DNA of 64,000 bases from Agapanthus africanus (Eukaryota; Streptophyta; Magnoliopsida; Asparagales; Amaryllidaceae). A program made the translations under genes and the position numbers. Where the stretch lies: contig JASDDO010000006.1 of NCBI GenBank assembly GCA_030015575.1, positions 379,152,137 to 379,216,136 of the forward strand, written 5' to 3'. The notes below the pieces were generated by a model. That model saw only the letters and a program-made list of their open reading frames with translations. It was not told the DNA's origin and did not search any database. Below are positions 12,024-24,233 of this stretch, piece after piece; positions within the stretch are counted from its first letter, which is position 1, and every line of letters begins with the position of its first letter.

Positions 12024-13975
12024 TTATAGAGTTGGAACAGATCCCAGAGCTGGTGTTTTCATGGAGTGAGAAGTGGGTCTGTTCAGAGCAGAAGAAAAAG
12101 AAGAAGAGCCTATTGACGAATGGAGAATAGGCTCAGAAGACGAAGAAGAAGAAGAAGAAGAAGATGAAGCAGCCGGGGTGTCATTATCCTCAATTGTTGT
12201 GCCGATGTTGTTGTGCAGAATCCTTCCAGATCTCAATGTAGTCACGGCACTCACATTATGATTCTGTTGTTCAAGAGCAACATGTACATTATGTGGGTGA
12301 CCGGGATTTGGGAGTGGTTGAGATGGAAGCTTCCCCTTTTCTCGCTCGCTTAACGCCGCATTCAGCTGTGCAATCTGGGCTTCGATGGTCTTGATGCTTT
12401 GCCCGTGTGCAGCAGTGTGTTGCACCAAAGACTGAATAGACGACTGGATGTTTGCGGTGGATTGTGTCGATTGTTTAACGAACGCCTCCAGACTTCGTTC
12501 GAGCGAGAAAACCTTATCGTTGTTTGACGGAACAAAGTTGTTTTGGGGAAAAGAATTGTTGGGTGCAAAGTTGTTCGTCTATTTTTGAAAAGGTTGGGTT
12601 GGAAGGGCTGCTGAAACTGATGTTGAGTTTGTTGTTGCGCTTGTTGTTGTGGAGGAGGGGGCTTCTAGAAATTGTTGCCTTGGAATTGATGCCGATTCTG
12701 ATTCCAGGAGAAATTGGGGTGGTTCCTCCAACCGGGATTGTAGGTGGAAGAGTATGGATCATTTCTCGGTCTTTGCTGAAATGCAGCATTAACCTGATCC
12801 TGTCCTTGAGATGGTGGATTATAAGGACATTCTTCGGTTAAGTGAGAAGGATCGGAACAACAACCACAGATGGTACGAAGGGGAAGAACAGGGGCAGGAG
12901 CAGGAGATGAAAATTTTCTCTCTATCGCTTCAAGTTTTCTCGTTATTGCAGCCATTTCAGCTTTCATCGCAATAGAGATATCAAGTTGGTGAATGCCTAC
13001 CCTAGACTGACCAGTAGAAGTAGAGGAAGAAGAAGAAGAAGTTGGTCTGGTGCTCTCCCATTGAAGCGTTTGTTCCTCAAGGTCGTCGAAGAATTGCCAC
13101 GCTTCCTCGTCAGATTTCGATAGGAAGTGGCCCTGACAAATGGTTTCTAACAACTGCTTGGTTGCTGGGTTCTGTCCCTCATATAAGGTTTGGCAAAGTT
13201 GCCATTTCTCAATACCATGGTGAGGGCACTGAACAAGAAGGTCTTTATACCGATCAAAGCACTTCCAGAAGGGTTCAGTAGGAAGCTGAGAGAATTGGTT
13301 GATTTCGTTACGGATCCTCACGGTTTTATGATTCGGATAAAATTTCTTGAGAAACGCTTTCACAAACTCGTCCCAACTGGTTATGGAGTGGGAAGCGGTG
13401 CTATACAACCATTTTTCAGCAAGATCGCACAAAGTGAACGGAATGACCCGTAGCCATATAGCATCGTCAGACGGCTGGGTAGTTTTCATCATGGCACAAA
13501 CATTTTGGAACTTGTTGATGAAGATATAGGCATCTTCAGATTCAAGCCCATGAAATTTCGGAAGCATGTTAATGAAGTGGGGCTTGATTTCAAAATTATC
13601 CACATTGGCCGGTGGAAGGGAAAGACAGGTGGGAAGTGTAGAACGGGTGGGATAGAAACGATCCTGGAGCACGATTCGCTGTGGCGCTACAACAGGCGGT
13701 GGTGGTGGGTTATTCGCATCCATAGGAGGTAGAATCAATCCCGGGGGAGTCAAAGAGATGTTTGGATTAAATCCTGACATTGCAAAAGAAGAGGTTGGTG
13801 ATGGTGAAGGTGATGATGTATGAACGGGATTCCGGTCAATGTCGGAGTTGGCCGGCAAAGGTAAGGGTGAAAGAGGCGTGGAAGGAGTTTCGACGTCTGA
13901 GTCGATCGCGTAGTCGGTAGCGAATAACGTAACGCGGACTAAGCGGGCACTGGTGTACCGAGTCCAACCGAACAT
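12024..13975 (-). pseudogene. Athila gag
   Basis: Retrotransposon gag (capsid) remains. The core includes FINKFQNVCAMMKTTQPSDD, a KAFLKKFYP segment and a CGCCSDPSHLTEECP zinc-knuckle-like CCHC-type motif. A Gln/Pro/Asn-rich tail and a Ser-rich segment (near 12090-12160) follow before the protease region. The gag part is the first coding region after the leader, as expected. It is broken at a small number of positions. Confidence 0.85.
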
Positions 13976-15192
13976 ACACTAAATGAGTTTAGTGCAGTCA
14001 AAGCGGAGAAGATGAGGGTAAAAGAACGTCAATGGAGAAATACGATAGGAGGCGGGTGAAAAAATGGATTCTGGCGACAAAGGGCAAGTTTTTATAAAAG
14101 TTTTTGGTTTTTGTGTTTTTTTTTCTTTTTAGAAAGAGCTTTACAGAAATATGTACGGACTTACGGCTTCAAACAATCACAGACAAGATATGCACAATCA
14201 CACCTAGATCTAGGGTCACCTAGGTCAGCTAGACAGCTCCTAACTGTTCCAAAGGGCTAGAAATAGGACCTCAAACCGTCTCTTCTCCGCCAATTGCGGC
14301 CAGGTAAGTGCCAGGTAAGTGGGAGGCTCCCCACTACGTAAGTAGTGGTCCTAATTAAGTAACCACTTGCCTTGGACACACTTGCCTAGACACCGCAAAG
14401 TCAGGATAGGATAAACGGCCGATGCCTGTAACTAGTCCTCTGTCCTATTGAGCGCGAAGTCCTTAGGGCCGAGTCTAGTATTTTTTAATTAAACAATGGT
14501 CAATGCATATGCTTTTTGTGATATCTGGGGTCCTGGGAAGGGTGATGAAATCCCCACCCAATCTGGATTGGTTTCAAGCCCCTTAAAGTCCGATTAAAAT
14601 ATGCAAAGCAGTAACAATCAACTGCAATCAATTTTTATTTTTAGCGCGGCGCAAAGAATCCTGCACAAAAACAATTTATTGGAAGGGGGAAGAGAATTTG
14701 CGCAAAGAATGCTGCAGAAAACACAGTTCAGTGGAGTCCAGAGGAGTGGAGAAGGAGTAAGGAACACTCACAGGGAATTTGAGATGCTGACGGCACCAAG
14801 TGGCCGCGGTTCCGCGGCCTAAGCCTGCTTATGCCGCGGTTCCGCGGCAGTAAGGTGGATATGGGCCTTGAAATTCCTGTGGTATGCTAAGATGGGTGTC
14901 TTCTTCTGGTCTGGAGCTCCTGAATCTTGATTTGCTTACTGGGTTTGCTCCAGAATTTCACAGTAGACCGTTGGTTCCGTTTTGATCAAACGCGGTGTAG
15001 CCGCGAGATATGGGTCTAACTTCCCACGTCTTTGGCACTGAACTCGACCTTCTTTTTATCCTGCACACTTACACAAACACTAATCAAAAATAACAAGATG
15101 GTTTTTTACAATGTATATTTTTTGTTTTGTTTTTCGGTTATGTTTATATTCACAAATTAACCCGAAATTACACAAAGAAATAAACTACCGTC
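13976..15192 (-). other. Athila 5' leader
   Basis: About 1.2 kb between primer site and gag. No gene is supported. It contains the GC palindrome pair at 14802-14848 and a short GTAAGTG tandem at about 14300-14320. Confidence 0.75.
14802..14848. repeat. GC-rich palindromes in Athila leader
   Basis: GGCCGCGGTTCCGCGGCC (14802-14819), then GCCGCGGTTCCGCGGC (14833-14848). The 18-bp core is the same as in the LTRs, but both copies here have the same central TT orientation, whereas in the LTRs the second copy is inverted (AA). Confidence 0.9.
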
Positions 15193-15210
15193 TCCCCGGC
15201 AACGGCGCCA
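15193..15210 (-). promoter_or_regulatory. Athila primer-binding site (tRNA-Asp)
   Basis: TGGCGCCGTTGCCGGGGA on the minus strand, two bases from the 5' LTR. It is complementary to the 3' end of plant tRNA-Asp (…CCCCGGCAACGGCGCCA), the primer known for Athila elements. Confidence 0.93.
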
Positions 15211-15212
15211 TT

Positions 15213-16796
15213 TGATTGGTAGAGTTTTTGCGTGCTTAGTTAATTACCGCAATCAAGACGGTTTCGCTTGTAGCTAGCCGGTTGAGTACGGGTCGTCCGC
15301 AGGGAGATGGGAATCTTTTTCTATGTGCTTTAACGAGTTAAGTCCAAATGTCCAGGTTTGTTTTGAGATTAACTATGTGCTAAAATGATATATAAAAAGA
15401 GCTTGTTAGGGTTAGGATTAGGTTAGTTTGAGTTAGGAGTCGCTCACTTCTTTCGTTGCCACTCTTAATATCGGTGTTACGGTAATCAGCAACAACGGGG
15501 ATTAGCACGACTAGAAAGGAACTTGCGAGTATAAGCTAGACTTTCCAACGCTTAAGTTCTTCCTTTTGGTGCTTGTCCATCCGTTCTTGGCTCTTAGTAT
15601 TAACCTTTGGTTAATTCAAAAACAACCAGTCTCACTAAGGAATCACCGCTATCATGTAGGATAGGGTGCCGTAGGGAGCGGATTGTGGTTCAATTAACGG
15701 GAGTCCGAATTAAGATGTTGGGCAAGGAAAGAGTGAGAGAGATTTCCTTCTCTCAAACTTTCCTTATCCTATCCTAACAAGTAAGAAAACTACTCACCCA
15801 TTAAGAGAAAAAGAAAATAACACAAAAAGGAGGAAGATAGAAAGAAAGAGGTTAGGAGATTACAACTAGCTATTTGAGACCTCACCTTGGCAAGGATCAA
15901 GCTTAAGCATCATTGTTGTTGTTAAGGATAAAGAAAAAGAGAATAAGAAAGAAACAAAAAAAAACAAATAACAACAACTAAATTAGCAATTGAAGATTAC
16001 AAGCAATTATAATTAACAACATAACAAGACAAGCATGATAACAAAAAGAACTCTTTTATTCATCACTTCACTCATGAAATCTCACTACAAGATTTTAATG
16101 GAGAAAAGATGAAAAAGAGGAAGAAGAAGAACAAAGTATATCCTAAATTTTACACAAGAATAAGCACTCTTGGCTTGGTAAGTTCTGGGCTATTTATAGG
16201 CAAGAAACTGAAAACCTAGGGCAACAATCTGTCCCCACATGAAATTCCAAAACTGCCCCCAAAATATTTGATGATGCCGACCTAGTCAGGCCGCGGTTCC
16301 GCGGCCTAAGCGCGCTTATGCCGCGGAACCGCGGCCTTAATGGGGAGTTGGGCCTTCAAAAATCGTCGGTTTTCCTGGTTTGTTGTTATCTTCAGTTTGG
16401 TGTATGTGGTTTCTCAGAATCTTTTCACATTTCTTCCAGAATTTTAGTAGATCAAAAGGTGATTTGTTGTGGATCTTTTGCCATGATTTTCTTGAGCTCC
16501 GCATAGATATGTTGGATCTTGTGTTGACATTGAGTTTTGTGCATGAAAATGACATTGATTTGCCATTTTGTCCCTTAAACTGGTGTGCGGCAACATACGG
16601 ATAGAGAGCGGAGACCCGTGTTTTATCTGTGGTTGGCAGTAATCCAGAATTTGTCGTATTTTTCCATGAATTTTACTGTTTAGAGCTGAGAACCTGTATC
16701 CTGCAATTAACTAGCAAACACGGCTCAAGAGTACGTACCGATAAGCAATGTGATAAAAATTGGGCGGTATAAAAATTCAAAAATCTGATATGAACA
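15213..16796 (-). repeat. Athila 5' LTR
   Basis: Direct repeat of 4822-6406, about 97% identical by eye, and followed by the right GGTAG duplication (16797-16801). It contains a TATA-like element on the minus strand at 16190-16200 and the GC palindromes at 16289-16336. Confidence 0.94.
16190..16200 (-). promoter_or_regulatory. Athila LTR TATA box
   Basis: CCTATAAATAG on the minus strand, kept in both LTRs. Transcription would run leftward toward the primer site. Position and sequence fit a plant pol II TATA box. The start site is not visible. Confidence 0.65.
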
Positions 16797-16801
16797 GGTA
16801 G
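16797..16801. repeat. Right target-site duplication of the nested Athila
   Basis: GGTAG, the partner of 4817-4821. Tat reverse-transcriptase sequence resumes immediately to its right. Confidence 0.93.
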
Positions 16802-19800
16802 CGCCGGCGTTCTTTAGACCGAAAGGCGTCACTTTGTAGTAGAATATGCCCAGAGGAGTCCAGAAAGCGGTATGCTTCTGGTCTTCGGGATGCATCTTTA
16901 TTTGATTGTACTCCGTTGACCCGTCCATGAGGGAGAAAATTTCGTGAGTGGACGTGTTGTCTATCATCAGCTCGGTGACCGGTACTGGAAAGTCATCCTT
17001 CGGACAGGCTTTGTTGAGGTCCCGAAAGTCTACGCAGATGCGCACCGTCCCATTCTTCTTCATCACTGGAAAAATGTTGGCGATCCAGTCGGGATATTGA
17101 ACTTCTTGGACGAAGCCAGAGTCGATTAACTTCTTAACTTTGGCGTTGATGCTCATTTCAAGTTCGAGCTGCATCCTTCTTGGTGCTTGTTTGACTGGCT
17201 TGACGTCCGGGGATATCGCCAATTTATGCACAGCTATTTCTGGATTTAGCCCCGACATCTCGGAATAGTTCCATACGAAGAAGTCTTTATACTACATCAG
17301 CACGTCTTTTAGCGTAGCTACCTGTTCTTTAGACAGCAGCTCACTGATGAACGTTGGCCGTGGGTCGTTTGCCGTCCCCAAATCAATTTTCCTTAGGTTG
17401 TCCACGGTAGTTTGTATTCCATCTTCCAATTCTTTTGGCGCCGGTAGAAATTCTGAGATCACTTCGTCTTCATCCTCATTTTCGAAGCACCAGGAGAGGT
17501 CATCCATGTTCTCGGGCACTCCTTCTTCTGACAGTGTTACCACGTGACAGGTACGAGATCTTTTCCAGGACCGATGTTGGTCTGGTTCTACTCTTGCCAT
17601 ATACGTTGCTTTGGGCACATGCCTTTGTGGTGGGGCCACCCTCTAACTGTTGGATAGAGCGAATCTACCGAGTTGATATTGGTCTTCGACCCAGTTTTTT
17701 AAGGTGAAGCAGTCTTCAAGATGATGTCCTATCGCTCGGTGATAGGAACAATAATCCGGGTGATGAACCTCATTTGATTGATCGGGGTGCTGGGACTCCA
17801 GGAGTGTCATCATTTGATGTTTCATGACAAGGTCAAAGATTCTCCTTGTCTTGTCTCGAGAGAAAGAATATGCTCGACTCATCTTTTTCATAAGAGACGG
17901 ATTCTGGCTGACCCTTTCTTGATCGCGTGGCTTTTTGGATTCATTTTGCCGCTGCCGAACGTTTTTCCGTTCTTTAACTTGTTTTTGCCTCTGCGTCGGG
18001 CCTTTTTCTTGTCTTGGGAATGCATGGCGGGCTGACGGCAAAGGGCATCATCATCCTCCGTGGCCTGCTGAAGGAGGCGTTGCGTCTTGGATTTCTCGTA
18101 AATGGCCATTTCGCGGCTGTGATCGTTCCGAGCCTTTTGACTCGCTTTCCTTATTAGCTTTTCCATCTGTTCTTCAAATGACGGACTCAACACTTTTATG
18201 GCAGGACTTCGTTCTGGTTCAATGTCAGCGTCTTTTAAAAGAGCATCCTCTTCTTCATCAAGGTCCTTTATGACATGGAAGCCACGAAACTGCTCTCTTT
18301 TCTTAGACTGGACATATCCAAGCCCGATCGTTTCCATTTTTCCGTTGGGCAATTTTCGCTGAGTTCCGGGGATGTTCCAGATCCTATTGTAGAATTGGGC
18401 ATGTCGTGCAGTTTTCTTAAAGGATATGCCTTGGCATCTCAATAACCTTTTCAATCACTCTGCGTAGTATCTGGGCAGACGGATTAGTTGGAGCCTATCA
18501 AGCGCAGATTCGGCACCACGCCAGACTTCTCTCTCGACTTTGGTTTCCCCGGATCAATAGAATAGGATCGCCTTTTCACCTCTTCGCCTGGGAGGGACGT
18601 AGAATGTCTGTAGCCCTTGTACACTATATGTCTCAAGCGCATCAAGCTCTCTGTAGTGCTGCTGTAGAACCATGGCGATCTGCAAATTCTGATCATTTCC
18701 AGTGAGGGCTTGCATTGATGGATGGATCGAGAACACCGTGTTAACTTCGTCTTCGGAGTCACTGCCAAAGACCAGAATAGGGGTAGATGGTCCCGGCCTG
18801 TTGCATTGGGGCGGTCCCGAATAGACTATCTCTTCTTCCTCCTCGGTATCGCTCCCGAAGACCGGAATAGTGGTGATAAATTTTTGCTTATTCTTCGGTT
18901 TATGGCAACTTTCCGTGTCTTCAAAGTCTGGTGGGAAATATTTAGCGTCTTCATACTTGCGGACTTCTTTTACGGAGAATGGGTTCAGTTCCCCCGTCAC
19001 GGTATATTTGAGAACATCTTTAAAATACTAAATACACTGATGTTGTGTAGAAGGGACGATGTTGTACTCGTGTAACTAAGGCCTGCTGAGCAAAGCATTG
19101 TAGCAGGTCTTGGCGTCAATGATATGAAACTTGATGTCAGTGACGAGTAGCCCAAAGCGTAACGTCAGTATTACAGACCCGAGCGTCCGTGATGACCGGG
19201 AGTCGAATCCGGAGATGGTGATTTTATCCCGAGAGAGGTGCTGAACGCTTATGCAGATTTCTTTTAGTACCCTCACATTTAGGAGGTTGACAGAGGACCC
19301 GTTGTCAACTAAGATCTTCCCTATCATGATGTCATGGCAGTATCCGGTGACATACAGGGGATGATTATGCTCGCACGTTCTGAGGAGGAGATCTTCTTCG
19401 CCGAAAGTGATGTCAGCTGTATGCACTTTTTCTAGCTCGTCCTTCATCTTTTCTTCGGCAAGGAAAGCTTGAAACTGCTCGGGCTCTTGTAATGCCCTGA
19501 TCAGAGAATCACATACCTCTTTAGACAACAGAAGGGCGTCCAAAACGCTTAGCTGTGAGGGTATCTTCCTCAGGTGCGCTAGGACATTGTAATCCAATTT
19601 GCATCTCTTGGGCGGGTCCTTGGCTGTCAATTCTTCGGCGACTCGATCATCGAGGGCGATATCCTCAGGGACTTTTTCCTTCCCCTTATCTTTTTTGTTG
19701 GATCCCTTGTTTGCAGGTCCGAGATTCTTTTCGGGAAATATACGGTTGCGCAGCTGAATATTCTCACAGTTCTTCATCTCTTCCTCTTTTCCTGAGGTAG

Positions 19801-19885
19801 ATTCCTTAAAGAGGGGGTCAAGGGTCATTTCTTTGTCAGAATCGCTCCCGAAAGTGAGAACTTGCGATCTCTTGGTATCAACCAT
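16802..19885 (-). pseudogene. Tat protease and first part of reverse transcriptase
   Basis: Fossil coding remains right of the Athila insertion. An aspartic protease-like region (19076-19885) has ILVDNGSSVNLLNVRVL, followed by an acidic spacer with repeated FGSD-S/T-x-x-E motifs (18554-19885). A CSYHRAIGHHLEDC module sits near 17690-17750. The N-terminal part of a gypsy reverse transcriptase (16802-17258) follows, with VMKKNGTVRICVDFRDLNKA and IFSLMDG. The Athila element entered just after the FGLKNAGAT motif. Several interruptions are visible. Confidence 0.82.
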
Positions 19886-19969
19886 ATGACAGTTACTGGC
19901 AGTTCTTTTGCGCTCGTCTGTCGTATTTCTCTGCTCCCGACGAGCTTTGCACTTTATTGGCTTGAATTG

Positions 19970-21205
19970 TTAACGATGGGCGACGTATTCCTGCCACCAC
20001 TTCTTGAAGGCGTTACACTCTTCGGTAGGGTGCGTAATCCTCCGATGGTATAAGCAGTTGTTTGGATGTGCATCCAGTTCGTTGGGGCACGTACTTTCTG
20101 AAGTGCTTTCTTTAAAAGGTGGCAGTTTAATTCCTATTGACAGGGCCTTAGCGAATCGTTTCCTCATCTTAAGCTTGATTTTGCTGGTAACAAGGGCACT
20201 TTGACCCGGTTGGGGTATTTTATAGCTTCTCATTACCGGAGCTTCTTCAGCTTGACGCCAACGCTTGGCCTTTTCGTATATGGTCGTTTCACGCTCTCGG
20301 TCAACTTCGCACTTCTGAAGAGCTTCGCTCAACAGCCTGTCAATCAATTCGTCTAATGGCTCCAGGGATTTTGGTTCCGGTTCTTCCCCCAGTCTCTCTG
20401 CATTAGGAGCTTTTTTACCATCTATTGACGAGTGAGAGATCATGTGGCAGCTCGCCACATAATCCTCAAGCTCTTCTGAAGAATCGTCTTCTTCATCAGC
20501 ATTATCATCTTCATTCTCAAGAACATGCTTGAAGAATTTGTCCAATGTAATTGGGGTTCGTGGCTTCTAGTTATATTCTTCCAGTGCATCGATGTATTTC
20601 TGCAAAACAGTACGGTTGTCGTCGGGGTGGACGGGCTTCTTGGCCTTCTTCTTTTTCTTTAAAGAATTCGGAGGCTTGGCCCGAAGGTTCTGTCCACCAT
20701 CACCAACTTTCAGCGTTGGGCGCGGCTTCAGCATCTGCTCAATAATCTCAGGCTCTAGCAGGCTCTTCCACCTAATCGCCGGACATGCTTGGAGGTCATG
20801 CAGCATTTTTTTAGTCTTAACTGAAAGGGTCACCTCCCATGGGGCTTCCTCTATAAGTGAGCATGATGCCCCCGGCGTGTCCACCTTTTTAGGAGCGTGC
20901 GGTTGTGGCGGGTTCACCCTCCAGTTTTCGGACAGCGCGAACTTGCCATGTTGGTACTGGTCTTCGATCCAACTTTTGAATATGTAACAATCTTCGATTG
21001 GGCGACCCAATATTCGGTGGTAAGGGCAGTAATTGGGGCTGTTAACGTCGCCTGATTGCGTTGGGCGTCTCAGCTCTGGCAGAGTGATGAGCCTGTTGCA
21101 CAGCGCTAGCTCGAATAATCTCTTCTTCTTATCCCGAGGGAACGAGTAAGGGCGTCTGATTGCGTTGGGCGTCTCGGCTCTGGCAGAGTGATGAGCCTGT
21201 TGCAC
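19970..21205 (-). pseudogene. Tat gag C-terminal/spacer region with Cys-His modules
   Basis: Two stretches (19970-20545 and 20567-21205) carry Cys-His modules of the form C-x-Y-H-R…E-[DE]-C: YCPYHRILGRPIEDC and CLYHRRITHPTEEC. This motif is common near the end of Tat-type Gag. Lys-rich segments (KKKKKAKK) and an acidic run surround them. A third copy of the same module lies near 17700, so the spacer looks internally duplicated. Confidence 0.7.
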
Positions 21206-21261
21206 AGCGCTAGCTTGAATAATCTCTTCTTCTTATCCCGAGGGAACGAGTAAGGGCGTCT
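21054..21261. repeat. 104-bp tandem duplication inside the Tat element
   Basis: Two near-identical adjacent copies (21054-21157 and 21158-21261), both starting GATTGCGTTGGGCGTCTC. They differ at only about two positions by eye, so the duplication is recent relative to the element's overall decay. Confidence 0.92.
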
Positions 21262-21549
21262 CAACTTTTCACTGAGTGATCTTTATTTATCGTTTTGGTG
21301 AGCAACCGGCTTCGGGCCACTCAGTTGTTGCTGAGCGTTGGCGACGAAAGTCGCTTTCCCTTTCCCCCTTTCATTCTAAGGATCCGTCTTTGCGGAGGAC
21401 GGTCTATGGCCCATCTGGTCCATTTGGGCCAGCTTGTTGATCAAGGCCTGGAAAGTGGTCGGCTTGAAGAACATCATGAATTGGGAAATGGTTGCCTGAG
21501 GGTCAAGGGTCCCCATGAACATGCTCACGGTGGGAGCTTCCTCTATGCG

Positions 21550-22494
21550 TTATTCACACTTTGACCACAGGTTCCGCCACCGAATGGCGTATTGAACCCA
21601 GGTTTCCCCCGGCTTCACTCTAGCATTAATTAGTGCGGTGATCGGGGTGCGCTCGCTAGCGCTCGTGAATCTTTGTGTAAACAGTAGCCCTATTTCTGCA
21701 AATGTCTTGACAGGGTCATTCGGGAACTCGGAGTACCATTCGAATGAAGTCTCTGACAAGCTGCCAACAAACCAGCGAAGCAGCAGTTTTTCATCACCCC
21801 CAGTATTACCGCACAGAGCCCTGAATTGAGCAACGTGCTGGTGTGGATTACTCGTCCCCTTATACACATAGAATTTAGGGATCGTATATCCTGGCGGGTA
21901 CTTTATTTGATCGTACCAACCCGGATATGGTCGTCTAGTTTTGACAATTTGGCCGGCCGCTTTTCTCGCCTGATGAGCTCGTATCTGTTGAGCTATATAG
22001 TCGTCAAGGGCGGCTTTGGAGATGGTCTCTTCCTTGGCTGCTGATAGAGCCGGAAGAGGGTTTGATGTCTCTCCCGTGTTATCTTCAATGATTATTGGAG
22101 GGTTTTCAACCGGAGGATCCGGCTGTATCATCATCCCGACCATATCTTGGAACAAGAGTGCCATTTGTTTTATATTGGCCGCTTGTTCTATGGCCTCTTT
22201 GTCTTTCTTCTCGAGCATTCTTTGGAGGAACTCGGCGTCGGTCTCCTGTTCCTGGCGCTTCTCTGACGACATCTTCGGGCTTTCTTTCAGCCCAGTGAGC
22301 GTGGCCATCTTCGTTAGCATCTCCGGGAGCTTTTTCTGTTGCTCCTGAGCCTTTGTCACAGACCGGGTGAGTGGTCGATGACCCGTGGAGATACGGCTAT
22401 CCTCTTTTCCGGAAGCCATGTAGACGGTGTGCACTACCATGCCCCCAGACTTGGGGCATTTGGAATCAGCGCCTTTGAGATTTGATATGAACAC
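21550..22494 (-). pseudogene. Tat gag
   Basis: Capsid-type gag of about 314 codons. The recognisable retrotransposon gag core is in the second half (FYVYKGTSNPHQHVAQFRAL, LRWFVGSLSETSFEWYSEFP, FTQRFTSASER, WVQYAIRWRNL). The N-terminal half is charged and helical-looking (coiled-coil-like, rich in E/K/Q). Its place after the LTR and before protease fits. Part of the fossil Tat element. Confidence 0.85.
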
Positions 22495-22643
22495 GGGGAT
22501 CTTCTCCTTTTATGAATGGTCGAAATTGAAGGGGCTGTTGCAACTAATGCTTTCCGCGGTACGACGGCGGCGAGATGGTCATCCTCTTGCCGAACATTCA
22601 TTTTCATTTTTCGGCGGGAGTAGTCTTTGTCGATTACAAAGTC

Positions 22644-23615
22644 TTAGACTCTTCGCCAGACTCTGTGGAATCTGGAGGAAAGCCGCTGAGAAGGCTGCTC
22701 CGGGTTCGCCTTAATAACATTTTCAGCGAATGGAGGAGACCTTTTTAGTACGGCAATTGGAGAGTTCTTGCGCACCCTCCTGAACGGTTCAAAGCTGTTT
22801 CCAGTTGGAACAGCAACATCAATTTCCACCATTGGAGCTGGTGGAGTCAGTCCAGAGGGAGAGCTAACCCCAGTTTTCCTCACTCGGCGCTAGTGGAGAC
22901 GTCGAGCATGTCTTGCAGATGCGACTGACTCAGTTACGGGGGTGGCTTCATCATGCCCCCTGCTTTGAGGAGGGGCTGCTGGGGTCAACCTGTCGATGAC
23001 CGGCATCCGCCGAGAGGGAACGGTCAATCTTGCAAAGACCGACTTTTTGGCAGGGGAAGCATTTGTAACAACTTCACCCGAAGCAGGAATTGGGATGGCC
23101 AGTCTTGTGAAGACTGATCCCTTAGCAGGAGAAGCCCCTTTGATGACTTCGTTTATCGGAGCTGGAATGGCTGTCCGCTTCGGGATAACTCCTTCGGGTA
23201 TTGCAGGCTTCTTCAAGGGCCCACTTGAGCTTTGGCATAGTTTTTTAAAGATCGAAGTGTTGGAGTTGGACGACCCGTTGAAAGGGGCCTTAGTAGTGGT
23301 AAGTCGATCAAAGACCGATTTCTTTGGAGCTTCCTGTGACGGCATTGGGACGCTGAAGCTCGCCGGTGGGATCATAGTCCTAAAGAACAGTCCAACGATG
23401 ACCTAAGTCACCTGTTCCACTGGCATGGCGAAGATAGAGGCCTCTTGGGGCCCATAGGTCACTCTTCCAGCGAGGACGGAGTGGGAGTTGTTGTTGCAGT
23501 TGGTGCAGTTGGAAGCCATTGACGCCATCTTCTCTTCTGCACGGATCAAGACACCAAATATTAGTACCTTAAATCCAGAGGCAACTATATTAAACCGCGA
23601 TTTGTTCGTGAACAA
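22644..23615 (-). pseudogene. Open region upstream of Tat gag, with repeated VFxRL motifs
   Basis: Between the 5' LTR and gag there is protein-like sequence (clearest at 22890-23375) with repeated S-V-F-x-R-L motifs: KSVFDRLTTT, GSVFTRLAIP and KSVFARLTVP, each after a short Ala/Pro/Lys linker. An extra open region before gag is known in Ogre/Tat elements. The function is unknown. A short leader frame (23403-23615) contains a CTNCNN segment. Fossil and incomplete. Confidence 0.55.
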
Positions 23616-23647
23616 GACATACGAAGTGTGGAGTGGAAAGAAGAAAA

Positions 23648-23666
23648 GGACCCAACGGGCGTGCCA
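23648..23666 (-). promoter_or_regulatory. Putative Tat primer-binding site
   Basis: TGGCACGCCCGTTGGGTCC on the minus strand begins five bases inside the LTR end at 23672, where a primer site is expected. It starts TGG, as a site pairing with a tRNA CCA end should. I cannot assign a specific tRNA with confidence. Confidence 0.5.
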
Positions 23667-24233
23667 GAATCTGTTTACCGCCGAAAAACGCGACCGGGAC
23701 GTTGGGACGTCTGGCCTGAATTTTGGGGGAAGATACTATTTGGTTTTATCCGTCCACCTCTCCGAATATACTGAGTTGATTTATGGCCCCGTGTATCGGA
23801 GGTTTAGACGGATGCGGCCATTGTAGCAGACTTCGTCAGATTCCCCCTCATTGCGAGGGGTTTTTGATTGTGGGGACGCTCTTCCTTGCAGGCGCAAACC
23901 CCTACAGTTAATTACGCTACCGCATCGCGGTAACCACTTTCTCCTTTTCCAGATGTTCACTTCATGTCGTGTGTGTTTGTTTTGTTTATGGTTGCCCGTG
24001 AATTGTATACCGAGACTAATTTATGTTTTCGCCCGTAGGGCGGGGATTAGTCCAAATCTGTATTTTCTTAGATTTGGGTTTGGTTTGATTTAAGGATCAT
24101 TAACCTCGTTTGAGATTAAGATCAACTTAAATATTTGTTGAGGATACGTTAGTCTAATTTTAGACTAAGATCTACTCAACGGGATTTTGGGATCATTTAG
24201 ATCCAACGAAAGAGTATTTGGGATCTATCGTCT

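Larger units (their letters stand above)
4822..16796 (-). mobile_element. Nested Athila-lineage Ty3/gypsy retrotransposon
   Basis: A nearly full-length fossil element of 11,975 bp on the minus strand, inserted in the reverse transcriptase of the Tat element. Parts on the minus strand: 5' LTR 15213-16796, tRNA-Asp primer site 15193-15210, leader, gag 12024-13975, protease 10887-12008, RT/RNase H/integrase 8093-10727, noncoding 3' region 6407-8092, and 3' LTR 4822-6406. The LTRs begin TG and end CA. By eye they differ at roughly 45 positions of 1585 (about 3%), mostly transitions, which suggests an age of about one to two million years at usual plant LTR rates. Structurally complete, but the coding region is broken at about half a dozen places. 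No envelope-like gene was recognised. Confidence 0.93.
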
